DNA of 64,000 nucleotides from Oryzias latipes (GCF_002234675.1 NC_019864.2:17518082-17582081); one strand, 5' to 3'; positions 19,875 through 41,597 are shown, counted from the first letter of the stretch. A program made the numbers and translations. Notes: generated by a model from the letters alone, not told the origin.

Positions 19875-20587
19875 TTAAGTGCAAAATTCCTGGACTTGGG
19901 CCTCTCTTGCATGGGTTTTGCTTTATCCCATAGATGGCAGCACTAGTTATCCAATATGGCAGCAATAGGGCCCAAGTCCAGAGACTTTAGTTTGCTAGTC
20001 CTCTGAAATTAAAAAAGTGAGGTGCTTCATATTATAGCATTTGTAAGCTATGAACTGGTGCTAAATCTGGATAAAGTATTAACCATTTGGTGTAGCCTCC
20101 CTTTAAGCTATGCAATTAAAATCATTTCCTGGAAAATCAAACCTCTTGGACCCTTTTGAACTAACCGATTCAATTACAATTAATTAATTAATTCAATTAC
20201 AACCCTCAGAAGTTTATCAAAATTCATTAAAGATAACAACAAAAACAACTGTTGCGTGTTTAGACTACTTTGTTTACAATTAAAGAAATAAAGAAGGTGG
20301 TGTAAAAAATAAATGCTATAGGGAGTACTTTCACACTGCAAAAAGTGACTCTTAAGAAGATAAAAAGACTTTGTTTGACAGAAATTGTCTCTGTCTTGCA
20401 AGAAAAAACATATGTCCAAGACTGTTTTTCAGTAATAAAATAACCTAATTTTTAGAAAACATATCCAAGAGACTATAATAGAATTTCTTTCTGACTTATT
20501 TTCATGTTTTTGCAGTGCACAAGTGGACTTTCAAATAGGACACACTTTTTTGGTGGCGCTGCTTTGGTTTCTGTATAGTTTTCATTC

Positions 20588-20705
20588 ATTTATTCATTTT
20601 CCAAACCCACTGAATCCCTGGGGCACAGGCTGCTGGAGCCTATCCCACTTACTGTTGGGCGAAACTGGGGAACACCCTTAACAGGTCAGTAGGCTGTTGG
20701 AGGAT
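20588..20705 (-). repeat. SINE body fragment
   Basis: A partial match to the repeat at 13806-14070: TTTCCAAACCCACTGAATCC, then TATCCCACTTACTGTTGGGC, GAACACCC and GTCAGTAGG. Head and tail are missing. It is a diverged fragment of the same family. Confidence 0.55.
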
Positions 20706-22170
20706 ACAGTTTTCTTTATCTCATTGCAGACTATTGGTGAAACTCCAAACATGGTTGAACCAAAGCAGGATCAAAGCTTCCCTATACAATCACAGCCACA
20801 CACTACATTTAGTTACCACGACCCTGAGCCGACATTTTTTCTGGCTCAATTCCCTTAAGATCAAAGAGATGGCTTTTTAGCCTCAGGTATTCTCTGATGG
20901 ACTTTTCTAAACCTAATTGTACAGATGGTTTGCATGGATTCAAAAAAAAAATCTGATAGATTTGACCCAACGTTCACTTTGTTTCAACCTGACCTTTTTG
21001 ACTAATTTTCTTCTATTTTCTGAACCGGCGTCCAGAACCACAGAGTTCTGCAGAGGTCCCAACGTCATTTTGTGTTACACGTTGGTACTCTGCAAAGCTC
21101 TTCCTGACAGAACTTTAGCCATTTTTGGGCTTAACACTTGGGAGTCGCTTGCTGCTATGTTTACATAGCTAATGGTTTGTGGAACTGCTAATGTAGCTTG
21201 AGCTGACACGCCGGCTGTCTTCAAATTCACAGGCTACGCCCTCCAAAGGGGGCATGCAACAAAATATCTAGCCCACATTTAAATGTGGTAAAAGAGAAAG
21301 TAAAAATATGAAAGCGGGGGAAAAAAACTTGGATTCACGTCTGAGTTCAATTCACACTTGGAGCTTCTCCCTGAAGCAGGTAGGCGGGGAGTGCACTGCA
21401 GATGGTAGACTGCAGCCTCTTGGATGTGGCTACAACTATCCTGTTAATCCTGATGAAGCTAAAGCATTGTGACAACACTACTGCTTGGACCTAATTGTGA
21501 TTTTGTTTTCTCAATGAGGATTCCCATCTCAATGAACTGAGTTATATCACCTCTCCTCTGTCTCAAAGAGGATTTTGGTCATTCTTTGTCCAGTGTCTTT
21601 AGCAGTGTCCAATGCAGCCATACAGTTTCAATAGTTGTCATGCTGCTGAAACTGCAATGTCGCTTACTTGTGGTGTTGGTTTATGCAATAAAGGGTCCTC
21701 CGCTACGCTGTAACCTAAGTCTTCAATTCTACACAGAGCCATAAATTGGTCATATTCCAGCTGTCATCGGGGAAAGTAGCAAAGTTGACCTGGGACGCTT
21801 TATTACTAAAAGTGAGGCACAATATATGGATACTTTATGGGTTCCACAACTATTTTCTAGTATTTAAATATCCCTGAGGTTGACTGTCTACTTGTAGAGG
21901 TTTGGCAAAGTGCTATGTTTACAGTTGTTCCCCACTTCTAAATTGTTCTCAAGACACTAAACTGTGTTGCTCAGTTGAGAGGGTGCACATTCATGCTGAA
22001 CAGCCTCCAAAGCTCTGAGTGAAGTGGAGTGAAATGGAGCTGTGAATCAAGATTCACACCTCCATTCTCTTTCAAGAAGAAGCCCAGTTCCCATCAAACA
22101 AAAGTTGGTGAAAAGTTTGCTCAAACTGTTAGTGCAGTACTTTAAAGCTTTAAGGTGGGAGGATTGACAG

Positions 22171-22467
22171 ACCCCATATAAAGGAGCATCAAAGTCTAAA
22201 TGTTTGGGAACTGCGAATCCTGAAGCAACTCCTTAAAAAAACCAGGCGAGCACCCATACACGCCTCCTTCCAGAAGGTATTGGATGTCCACAGGAATCCA
22301 AGTCTCCCCTCCTCCCCTTGAAAGGACATATTTGACAGGGCAGAGCCAGACGGAGCTCGCACTCCAGCCCAGCCTTCACTGCGGCACAGACGCCCCGGAC
22401 CTGCTCCTCTTCCTCTCCTCCCTCTTGGACGTTTTAGTTGGTGCTGCTAAACAGCAAATAAGCGACC
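22171..22467 (+). promoter_or_regulatory. tpm1: tpm1 upstream (muscle/long-isoform) promoter and 5' UTR
   Basis: A TATA box, TATAAA at 22177-22182 within CCCCATATAAAGG, lies 286 bases upstream of the exon 1a start codon, predicting transcription start near 22205-22215. The motif also resembles a CArG box with one extra A (CC-ATATAAA-GG), so SRF binding is possible but unproven. The leader is C-rich from about 22255 onward. No intron is evident between it and the ATG at 22468 (context GCGACCATGG, a good Kozak match). Confidence 0.6.
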
Positions 22468-31844
<9,377 letters not shown>

Positions 31845-32555
31845 AGTTACAGCCTGACCCTGCACACATTTATTGTTTTTTTTTTGCACCTTGCTTACTA
31901 TAAAACCCTATTTGTACCTTTGACAATATGGGAAGAAAAGGACAACCTGATAAAATATTCCAAGATGCACGGTCCTGCCTTTAGCGAAACTCAGCTAGTG
32001 AGTTAAATTATAAGCCCAGCTATTTCCTTTTATGAAACCTTATGTGAGAGACACCATGTTTGTTTTAGGCCAATTTTTATGTCTGCCTTTTGCAGTCTTT
32101 GCAGTTGCATTTTGGGTTGTTTTTTTACATGTCCTTTTCTAAAATGACATGTGCCATTGTGCAAAAATCATTGTCTGTATTTTGCATTGAAGCTCATCTA
32201 ATGCACAAAACTCCACCTCCATTAACAAACAAACCAAAGAACAAAGTGTTACTCCTTGTACTGCAGTGCATATAGGCTTGGTTAAATCAGACCGACCATC
32301 AACTGTAAAAGCCTGTGCCTGCCAGCATGTACTGTATACTGGAGCTCCTGTGTCAGCTGTGTGCATGACAGTAAACAGAGTCTAAATGTGCTTTTAAACC
32401 AAGGTTCTACTTGTCTACATTTTGTCTATTATCGTTTCAGACAATTGGTTGTGCAATGTTTTAGCTTTGTTGTGATTTAGAGGTTTCAAATGTTCCTCAT
32501 ATCTGAACTGTAAAAAAATTCTGAATATTAATAAAAGCATGTTTTGAAAGTTTTC
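31845..32555 (+). other. tpm1: tpm1 exon 9d 3' UTR
   Basis: Non-coding sequence from the 9d stop codon to AATAAA at 32530-32535, the end of the tpm1 transcription unit. Cleavage is expected near 32550. Confidence 0.7.
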
Positions 32556-32755
32556 TAATTTTGTTTGTCCTCATTAAGAGTTTTTTATGCATTGCTAAAC
32601 TAATAAACCCTGCATGAAAAAATGACTGTTTATTACATCACTTACAACTTAATAATCATTAAAAATTAGGCAGTATACTTTACTTTTTATATACTATATA
32701 CATACTGTAAACTTAAAATGTTCAAAGTGATATTTTTACACTCAAGTACACGTAA

Positions 32756-32953
32756 CCCTTGTGCTATCTTAGATGACCCCACCCTTACATTGACGTGTTC
32801 TCCCTACCATGGCAAAGGTGGATAAAGGTGGAAAGATTTCATGCAATTCATGGACACCAGTGAAGACCACAAATCATTGCAGAAAAAAGGGTCAGAGCAC
32901 TGTCTAGTGGGTCTAGATGACCCAACGTTAAAGTGCCTAGGATAGCACAAGGG
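32756..32953 (+). mobile_element. piggyBac-type MITE, copy 3
   Basis: A 198-bp copy with termini CCCTTGTGCTATC and GATAGCACAAGGG. The flanks are GTAA on the left (one base off TTAA) and TTAA on the right. It is slightly shorter than copies 1 and 2 because CTCCCAATG is lost near the right end. It lies between tpm1 and lactb. Confidence 0.88.
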
Positions 32954-33128
32954 TTAAAATAAACTTCAACTGCACTACCTTTTGCTAAAGGGAGTTTAAA
33001 ATTAAATAAAAATATATTATCTGCTTGTCACAGGTGAGAAAAAGTATTTATCTAGAGACGTGAAAATCTTTAATTCTGTACATAACGTAATTTTTATTGA
33101 CTGAGGCATTGGTGGAGCTAGAACATTT

Positions 33129-33146
33129 GGGGGGGGGGGGGGGGGG
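33129..33146. repeat. (G)18 homopolymer
   Basis: An 18-base G run between tpm1 and lactb. Its length may be inaccurate in any assembly and it is a potential G-quadruplex. Confidence 0.9.
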
Positions 33147-33574
33147 TAGAAGGGTGGCAAATGACACCTGACTGGAAGCCTGGATAGGTCGGCATGCACA
33201 ACACAAATTTAGGGGCTCAAGATTTATTATAAATAAAATTCCCTGTGTCACTTGTATTAATGTATTTGTGATTTCTTAATCTTTGTCAATAATGATACTA
33301 TATTGACTCAAAAATTGGGGGGCAAAGCTGCCCCCTCTTGTTCCGCTGTAGCTCCGCCCCAGGACTCAATTTTTTAGTAAGAAAATAGGCCAACATTTAA
33401 GTACTGATATCGCTCAATAAGTCTAAACCTAATTTCATAATCCCTCAGATTTAAAAATATGGCATTTTAATTGTGTAACAATAATAACAATTATTATTAT
33501 TATTGGCATAGCTTAGCTTCCACTGACAAAAACCCGTGTTGAACGGATCTGGGTTCGACTATTTTGGTCTTGCT

Positions 33575-33648
33575 CGGAGGCATAAACAGGAAGTTGATTG
33601 TCGAAGCAGCAGCAACCGATTAAAAACAACGAAAGCAATTTTCCCAAA
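33575..33648 (+). promoter_or_regulatory. lactb: lactb proximal promoter / 5' UTR
   Basis: TATA-less region just before the lactb start codon. It contains an ETS-type motif ACAGGAAGT at 33585-33593, common in promoters of nuclear-encoded mitochondrial genes. No transcription start was determined. Confidence 0.4.
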
Positions 33649-36600
33649 ATGTCCCGCTTGTTCTTATCGCGTCGTTTCTGTGGCAGATGCTCAGCTTTAC
33701 TGCCTCTCGATTGCAGTTTAGGAACGCGCGTGAGCCTGCAGGCAAACGTTGTAACTCTCACACAGAGACGACTTCTAGTAGCTGGACGATCGGTGCTGTT
33801 TAGAAACCAGTCAAAGTCGAAGGTTTGGATGATCTGTGGGGTCGGTGTTGGAATCGCTTTAGCTGTGGGACTCCAGTACGGCTCGTGCGATCAAACAGTT
33901 GGAAAGCCTGCTGACACTGATCGGTTCAGGGGCGCCATTAAGGTCAGCAGAGAGCTTTTGGAGCGGATAAAGGTAGGCACAGAGGTAGGACTGACTGTTG
34001 ACTTGTCTGTGTTGTGGTGACGTGCACGTCCACCTGTTTTTCTAATAATGTGTCTGTGATTTCAGGGTGAGGTTGGAGCTCCTGGATTGGTGGTTGGGGT
34101 TTCTGTGGATGGATCTCAGGTTTGGAGTGAAGGTTGGTGGAGACCATGGACCAGACAGTCAGACAGAATCATAGCAGAACATTTGCAGGAGCAGATCTAT
34201 GCTCCTGGAGAGATCTCCATCTCCACCAGTTAATCAGCAGCAATGACATCTATCAAATTTCACAGAATAAGTGTTTTCGTTCAAGGCTCAGGATCCAGTG
34301 CTGCATCTGCATCCAAACATGTGATCTAATGTTTCTTTTAAAATGTTTGCATGTTTGACCTCTAAAACTGTGTTCTATCCTGCCCCACAGGTTATTCTGG
34401 TTTATTTTAGGGTTATCTTAAGTAGGTAAATTTGACATTTGCATCCTTTATTCAATACACAGGGCTGGACTCATCGAAGAATTGAAGTGGGACATAAAGG
34501 GCGAACATTGTTTCATTTCATCCTCATAGGTGTCGTACTTTAGCAAACTTTTTTACTTGGTTATGGTTGATTGTATACAAACCGTCTCCATGTCCTCTAA
34601 AAGGCATACCTTAGGAAACCTGTCTTGCTTTACCAGTTTCTACAGACTGCTAGAGGCGGCACAAGCATTTCACTTTTTTCTTTCCGTCTGCGCAGAGTGA
34701 GTCGGTCTCCATTCTGCTTCTGTGTTTAGTGAAGTCAATGGTCTGAACACAAAGGGTGGACGCATGAGTGGAGATGCTGTGAGGTTACAAAACAGAGCTG
34801 CTCTCTTTGCTCCTGTTCCTGTTCTTTCGTGTTGTTGCACTCTTTGTTGGTGCTTTTTTGAAGCTTAGGGTTTAGGGAATAAAATAAAAATGTTTGCAGA
34901 AAGAATGCTCACCCACAAAAACCTAATTTCTCGGTTAAACATTAAACTCAGAGTTCAAACCTTCATTCACAAGGGTAGGTTTTATTAAGAGCATGGCTTT
35001 TTTTCCAAATGATTACATATTACTGATGCTGATTCTTCTTCCATTAGAAATCACATAAAGGAGCCATCATTCTATAAATTCCCCCTCTTTACACGAGCAA
35101 ACATCCTGTATAGTCTTCCAACAAATATTTTTAATAATCATAATCAAAATAGTGAAACATTATTCACATCAGAGACAAAGAGGTCCTAAAATCAAACCGT
35201 GATGCCCTTTACAGTTGAGCACTTTACCATCTCACAGATAAGTCACATTATTCCCGATATCTCCCCAAAGCTCAAAGAGCAAAAGGAGAAGATAACATTA
35301 AACTGTGTCATAAGCACATGTTAGGTTTATCAGTTTAAAACTCTGTAAGTAGATGTAACATTTACTGGCAGTGGGCAGAAAGTGGGGATACATCAGTGCA
35401 AATTTAAGGACAAAGCTTAGTTAAAGTCAGAGTCCCACTATCTGTCACACACCTAGGTGTGCGAAATTTGTTCTCCGCTCTCTTCATTAGTTTGGTCACT
35501 ATTATAATTTTTTTATTTTTTTCCTGTGATTCAGGGCTCGGTTACGCTGATCTGGAGAACCGTGTTCCATGCACTCCAGAAACGGTGATGCGAATTGCCA
35601 GCATCAGTAAACCCTTCACTACTGCAGCTGCCGCACACTTGTGTCAAGAGGGCAAACTGAAGCTGGACGTTCCTGTCCAAGAATACGTCCCAGAGTTTCC
35701 CCAAAAACACTTTGATGGAAAAGTTGTACGTCAAATAAAATTCTATCTAAATACGGCTTTAAATAACAATGTTTTTTTTTGAATGTGTGTATACATTTCT
35801 TTTCTTTTTCAGGTCACTATAACCCCTCGTATGTTGTTGTCACACCTCAGTGGTATCCGCCATTATGAGAAAGATTTCAACAAAATCAAAGCAGGCAAGG
35901 CAAAAGCTAATGAACCTCTGAGGAAACCAGTGAAAGAGGAAGATGAGATGGAGAAACACAAAGAACAAGCAACAACAGAACACTGCCATAAAGGCAAAGA
36001 TTCTGCTCAGGCTCAAAAGAAAAAAGAGTTTGAGCATGAAGAATATTACTTAAAAGAAAACTTTGAAAGTGTCACTCAAGCACTTAACCTGTTTAAAGAT
36101 GACCCGCTGGTTTTTGAACCAGGTAAAGGAAAAAAGAAAAAAAAAGTTGTGAAATTTTCCACTTTGCTTCTCTTTAAAAAGAAAAAAAATCCTCTTACAG
36201 AACGATTGTTTTTCAACTCACAGGGAGCACGTTTCTCTACTCCACCCACGCCTTCACGCTGCTCAGTGCCGTCATAGAGCGTGCTGCTGGCCAGCATTTT
36301 CTAGACGTCATGATGAACATGTTCCGTGAGCTGGGAATGCTCAACACAACTCCTGATGAGAACGACCGCATTATTTACCGCAGATCCAGGTAAGGTGTCA
36401 TCCTCAATTAAAAGCCTTAAGGTTTTTTTTCCAACAATTACTTTTATGACACTTATGAATATTTTTTAATGTAAAACTTCAAAATCTTCCTTCTAGATTT
36501 TATCATCTCAACAAAAAAGGACGTGTTGTGAACAGCCCTTATGTGGACAATTCCTACAAGTGGGCAGGTGGTGGTTTTCTCTCCACAGTGGGAGATCTGC

Positions 36601-37016
36601 TGCAGTTTGGGAATGCCCTGCTCTACAGCTACCAAGTGGCCCATCTTAAAGATGCTGAAGGCCTTCTTCCCGGCTTCCTTAAACCCAAAGCTGCAATTGA
36701 GATGTGGACTCCTGTTGACAAGACGGAGCCTGGCTGGGACAAGGATGGACTGTACGCACAAGGCTGGCTCGTAGTGGAGAAGCTGCAGAAATATGGCCAG
36801 TGCAGGAAGCGCAGGCACTATGTGTCACACACCGGAGCAGCTGTGGGGGCCAGCAGCGTCCTCCTAGTGTTGCCCAGTGAGGTGGCAGATCAGAACCCCG
36901 TCCCACCCCGAGGAGTCGTGGTCACCATCGTCACCAACATGCAGTCTGTGGGACTGAACACTACAGCCCTGAAAATTGCACTGGAGTTTGACAAAGCACG
37001 AAACGCTACAGATTAA
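33649..37016 (+). CDS. lactb: Mitochondrial serine beta-lactamase-like protein LACTB
   Basis: Six exons: 33649-33972, 34066-34132, 35535-35725, 35813-36122, 36224-36389 and 36497-37016 (stop TAA 37014-37016). All are GT-AG and the sum is 1578 nt, 525 residues (human protein about 547). LACTB is a penicillin-binding-protein/beta-lactamase family serine protease that forms filaments in the mitochondrial intermembrane space and influences lipid metabolism. Seen here: an Arg-rich N-terminus starting MSRLFLSRRFCGR (import signal); a hydrophobic segment WMICGVGVGIALAVGLQYG; SELLERIKGEVGAPG-like entry to the catalytic domain; the SxxK motif SISK at residues 153-156; LLSHLSGIRHYEKD; PYVDNSYKWAGGGFLSTVGD; and SHTGAAVGASSVLLVLP (HTG at 464-466). 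Exon 4 holds the charged Lys/Glu-rich insert typical of vertebrate LACTB. ATG 33649 was chosen because an in-frame TTG upstream has no support. Confidence 0.97.
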
Positions 37017-39259
37017 TGTCTTTTATTGTGCCAGTTTACATTTCAGTGTTTGACACACATTCATTTTGAGGCCATTTTTTCAAAAACCCGTCTTGTGTTT
37101 CAGGAAATAATTTAAATATATTTAAATGGAGGAATTTTATGTAAACTAAGTATCTCATTTTCAACGGCAAAGGTGATTTTGCAGGTGTCATACTTACATT
37201 TTTTCTACATGCCAATTTCGAAATGCACGTTTTAATGTAAATACATTAAAATGGTCCTGGTGTCCACTACAGTTGACATTCATTAAACGCCTGCTGTTTT
37301 AAAGCAGAAAACATGAAACTTTTTTCAGATCTAACATGTTTATGACCAAGAATATATATAATTATCATGGTAAAGAAAGGAATAGATACATCATATTTGA
37401 CTTGCCTTTCACCTTTCCATAAAATGAGGTAAATGGTATGGCAGCCATCTTGGTAGAGGTAAAACTTAAAGTTCCCAGCATGCAAACTCATCACATCACT
37501 GGAAAGCCCAGGATGTCCTCTACAGAGTAGAGTAGGATTTGGAAAGGTATCCCTTAATTCCTTAGAAATATACAGGTAAACAAAATGTCCATTAAAGAGG
37601 ACATAAATGACTGGGCCTGGTCTCAGGAGGATATACAGTATTCCCCTGTATTTGCAGGGAGACACCTGTAAATAAAAAGAATGTGCAAGTATTTTAAAGC
37701 TTCTGAAACATTTTCAGCATTTTATTGTCAATTTAAAGTGAGTAGGACAATGTCGCTCCAAAAATTGTCAAATTTCAAGAATTCGATTATTTTCAACAGG
37801 CTTTATGAATTAAGCGTCGAAGATACAATTTAACTAACTATTGTTTTAAAAGTATTTTGTACACCTCTAACAATAGGAAATCTGTTTTGTTCAAAGAACG
37901 GTGAAGCTTTACTCATATTTCCCTGGAACATGTAAGGAATCTCTGCTGCTACTAGATGGAGACAACAGCAAAGAAGTCACCTGTGTTGAGTTTTAAGGTC
38001 AAACTTGATTTTAACAACAAATTTTTAATAAATTAATGAATGAAACCAAACTTTAAATGTGACAGATAAGATAAATTAAATTTAATTGTAAAATACAGTT
38101 CATCCACAGGACAGTTAAAGTGCTTTAAAGAATTACAGAACATTTGTCAAAAGGAAAATCATGTTAAAATTAGACAACTAAATTAAATAACTCTAAAAAT
38201 CCCTTTATTTCTTTAATCTTGAAGAGAAAGACCTAAAAAATAAGATTGTGTCACAGGAAACATTGCTGTTCAATGCTACAAAGCATTTTATGAGAAACAC
38301 TATATTTTCCATGTTCCTTTTTAAAAATCTGCATATTGACTTTATAAGATATTGGCAAATAAAGAGATTTGAAAAGCTTCTCCCAGGCTTTTCTAATCTC
38401 TTTATGTAATTTTAAATACACATTTTTTATGTGTTTAAAATGTCAGCACTCCAGTTTTAGTTTCTACAATAACAAGTTTTATAGTGGGAGAAACATAAAC
38501 ATTTTGAATTATGCTGTCTAACAAGTTTTATCCGTCTCCCACGCAGGTTAATTTAACAGTCACGTGATTGCATAATTTTCCTTTTTAAAACTCACTGTGT
38601 GGGGTTATCTTTAGACTTAAAAGAATTGGTGAATGGTTTGACATATGGTCTAATTATACTTGAATGAAGCACTCTAATTAGCCGTGCATTTTCTTGCTTT
38701 TCCAGCTTTGCAGAATCAAGTTTTAAAAATACAATGGCAAAGTGTATTTTGGTAAGTGACATCACAGAAAACAATTCAGACAGCAGCCAAGATGCTGTAA
38801 AAGTTTAAATAAGCAGTGGATTAAGAAGGTTAAAAACTTTATGATGATAATTGGATACGATGATCTGTCGGCATCTCATTGTACACAAAAAGTACTGTTC
38901 TTTTTTTTACAGCTTATTAAGAGTAAAATGTAAAAGACATTTTATTGCTCTTCATAATATCACATTTTAACTGGGGCTCAAAAAGAACTTGACACTCACT
39001 GGTAATATTAGCTTCATAATGAGTCACACATTCCTTTCTCTTGCTTTCTCGCACACATAAACATACAAGGAGTCCAAAAAATGTGAGAGAAGTTCAAACA
39101 CTGGGTTTGACTCCCCAATATTTTTGCTGAGGCCTGGAATCACTGGAGTTCTTTGCTTTCACCAACCTGTGCAAAGAAAATCCCTTATGTTTATCCGCTT
39201 TTTAAAATCACACTTTTGTATTTACAGATGTTCCGGAAGCACTGGAACTCACAAATTAC
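37017..39259. other. lactb 3' UTR and lactb-nrg4 convergent intergenic region
   Basis: An AATAAA at 37671-37676 could end lactb transcripts. The rest is AT-rich with no recognised gene. A cytoplasmic-tail exon of nrg4 (minus strand) would be expected here by comparison with mammals, but none could be identified by eye. This interval is also the junction between the two human 15q synteny blocks. Confidence 0.45.
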
Positions 39260-39721
39260 TTACTTGTATACTTTGAAGATAATGAACGCCAGCGCCACTA
39301 AGATGAGTATGACAAGAATGACCAACGCTGCAACTAAACCTGCGTTTTCTGCAGTTGGAGAATGGGTGAGTAGCTGATAATGTTCACATCTGCTGCCTTT
39401 GTAATTTACATTACACCTAAAATGGAAGAAGTGAAAAATAAGTAATCCATCCAACAGCAGAAAGAGAAGTTCCTTTTTTTATCCTTAAAGAAATCTTTCT
39501 GTGAATGTTTTTAAGTGAAACTTACACGCATGAGAGTGAATCCATAGAGGATAATTTGTAGCACGTTGCCCCATTCATGCAGAAACTGGCCTCCTGCCCA
39601 CTGCAAGGCTCACCGTGTTCTAATGAGATGCAACATATTCTTTAATTTTTTGATAAATGTAAAGATTTTTTAAGGGACATTTTAGTATAAAAGTTTTTGT
39701 TTTATTGTTACCTGCCATCAT
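39260..39721 (-). CDS. nrg4: Neuregulin-4, EGF-domain and membrane-anchor exons
   Basis: ErbB4-ligand precursor of the EGF family. Minus-strand exons: 39721-39712 (ATGATGGCAG, donor GTAACA), 39619-39526, and 39416-39260. The phases join exactly. The product starts MMAEHGEPCSGQEASFCMNG, then ATCYKLSSMDSLSCVCNVNY and KGSRCEHYQLL. It has six EGF cysteines in the C-x7-C-x4-C-x10-C-x1-C-x8-C pattern, next to a hydrophobic anchor (AGLVAALVILVILILVALAF) and IIFKVYK. It aligns with mammalian NRG4 (MPTDHEEPC..., NYTGARCEE). Adjacency to tmem266 agrees with human NRG4-TMEM266. If the in-frame TAA at 39262-39260 is used, the protein has 86 residues against about 115 in human. A perfect donor GTAAGTAA overlaps that stop (GT at 39263-39262), so splicing to an unseen tail exon is likely. 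5' non-coding exons were not found. Confidence 0.88.
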
Positions 39722-40817
39722 AAGTACAAATATTTGTCCTGCTTCCTTTCAAGGCTAAAGGTGAAAAAAAAAACAAAGCAATGGAAAATAGTTCTTAAAA
39801 AAAAAAGAAAGAAAGAACAGTCAGAAGTACTAACAGCTCAACGATGACATTTCTTTAAATGTAATCTTTCTTTAAGGAATTGTTAAATATTGATGAGGCA
39901 TATTTTAAACAAATCCATAAGATATGTCTTACCAGCTCATGCAGTTCCAACTCTCAGTGGTTCACACTAGATCCAAGGTAAGTCACAATGAAGCCCTTTA
40001 TTCCTGGTGACTTCGTCTTGTGGGTGTGTTTGTGTGAAGAATGTAAGAATGCCGTTTGTCTGGTTTGCAAATTTTGGTTTCTGATTGTAATTTGTAAGTG
40101 TGCAGGTCTCTGAGCATTCCACAAATAAGTGAGAGGTCGTCAAAGGTCATTTCAAGTAAAATGGCCCTTGCGTAATTTTGCTTTAGTGAGATGGTGATGA
40201 ATTGAGGCCATGGAAAAATGTGGAACAAACTCATGGGAAACTTTGACAGTACAGCAACATCATGACCTCCTAAATACCTTTGAACGGTGGCTCAACTCAC
40301 CGTTTAGCTATGTTTTGTTCTTCATTGTCATTTTTAAAATTATTTCACTAAAGGTTTCTGGGTTTCAGTTTCATACAGGTTGCGGTCAGATTTCCAGCTA
40401 AATGTTTTTCATTTAACCTTTTAAGATCTGGCGTAGACATAAGTAGACGTCACATTTGGGTTCTATTACCACAGCAATTCATTCTGTTTACCTGGATCCC
40501 TGGGACTATCTGTGTAGAGGGTTAGCTCAAATATTATCTTGGGTCATAAGAGTTTACAGATCTTTAAAGCTCAGAGCTGTTTCAAAATGTTTCACTTGAT
40601 CTTTTTACCCATCCACCTTTTCATGCTGTGCTTTGCAAAGACTTTAAACTACCTCCCAATAAAACATAGATGAATAAATATTGTGGCAGTCTTAACATTT
40701 TCCTTTCGACATTCACAAGAATTTTCTTTTTTTTTAATAAAAAAAAATCTGGATGTGGTCTCCCAGCTTTATTACACTTTAAGATATTCCACAGTACTCA
40801 GTTTCTTTTTACACCAG

Positions 40818-40857
<40 letters not shown>

Positions 40858-40924
40858 GATGTATGTATGTATGTATGTATGTATGTATGTATGTATTTTA
40901 GTGTTCAAAGCCAGGCTTTTCCTT
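39722..40924. other. Region upstream of nrg4 start codon
   Basis: The nrg4 leader lies on the minus strand from 39722 upward; its extent is unknown. The remainder is AT-rich, with the compound microsatellite at 40818 and no recognised coding exon. Confidence 0.4.
40818..40897. repeat. Compound (TA)n(TG)n(TATG)n microsatellite
   Basis: About 13 TA units, about 6 GT units, then about nine GTAT units in series. It lies just before the putative nrg4/tmem266 divergent promoter. Confidence 0.95.
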
Positions 40925-41597
40925 TAACGGACATGGTAGCTTGCTATCGCGAGGAAGTGTGATACTCAAACGAGTGCGTTCTTCTCCGACGAGACTTCCA
41001 GGGTGGCAAAGAAACAGGGACGTATGTCGTTTTTTTTGTTGTTTTTTTTTCCGTGTGTCTTAAAATAGAAATATTGTCTATGTTATGTCAGTTCGCTATT
41101 TTTGCGTTTAGTAAACAAACAAAACAACGTCTTTTCTTGAGGCGTAACGCATCGTCACGCATCTGTTACCGCTGGAATTCCGTTTTCAGACCCTGGACAG
41201 CTCCTGAGCCTTCTTCTTACTATCGAGCTGATCGACTCCCTGATGTGATTGTGGGGGAAGCCCCGCAGGCGCATTATTCCTCCACCCCCCTCCACCAACC
41301 CCCTGAAGCTGTTATTACCTTGCTGCTTCAGTGACAGTCTCGACGTCTCCGATGAAGTATGGTGCGTTTAGACCGGAGGAGGTGTTTCCATTGGGCACGG
41401 TTCTCTGAGGGGAGATATGGATGCAACGCAAATTCAGGGCTAATCGCATCCTACTCACCAGATCTGAGCTTCCCTTACACTGATCGTTTTTATCAGCATC
41501 ATCATCATCATCATCGAGGAGGGAATTATCACCATCATCAGCACTGCGAGGGCAAAGGAGTCACCACCATACTCGGCACGATGTAGAGCAATAACAG
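40925..41597 (+). promoter_or_regulatory. tmem266: Putative divergent nrg4/tmem266 promoter and tmem266 non-coding exon 1
   Basis: CG dinucleotides are clearly more frequent at about 40945-41030 and 41130-41580 than in flanking DNA. Potential ETS core GAGGAAGTG lies near 40951. The sequence ends in ACAG-GTTAGT, a good donor at 41598, so it is best read as the promoter plus first non-coding exon of tmem266, spliced to the exon carrying the start codon at 42694. It contains a 75-codon upstream ORF at 41359-41586. No transcription start can be set from the sequence. Confidence 0.5.

Noticed and set aside
37267..37665. 132-codon minus-strand frame considered as the nrg4 tail exon
   Set aside because: No similarity to the mammalian NRG4 cytoplasmic tail and far longer than expected.
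41053..41334. 93-codon open frame in the tmem266 leader region
   Set aside because: No recognisable domain, no good Kozak context or family match; overlaps presumed 5' UTR.
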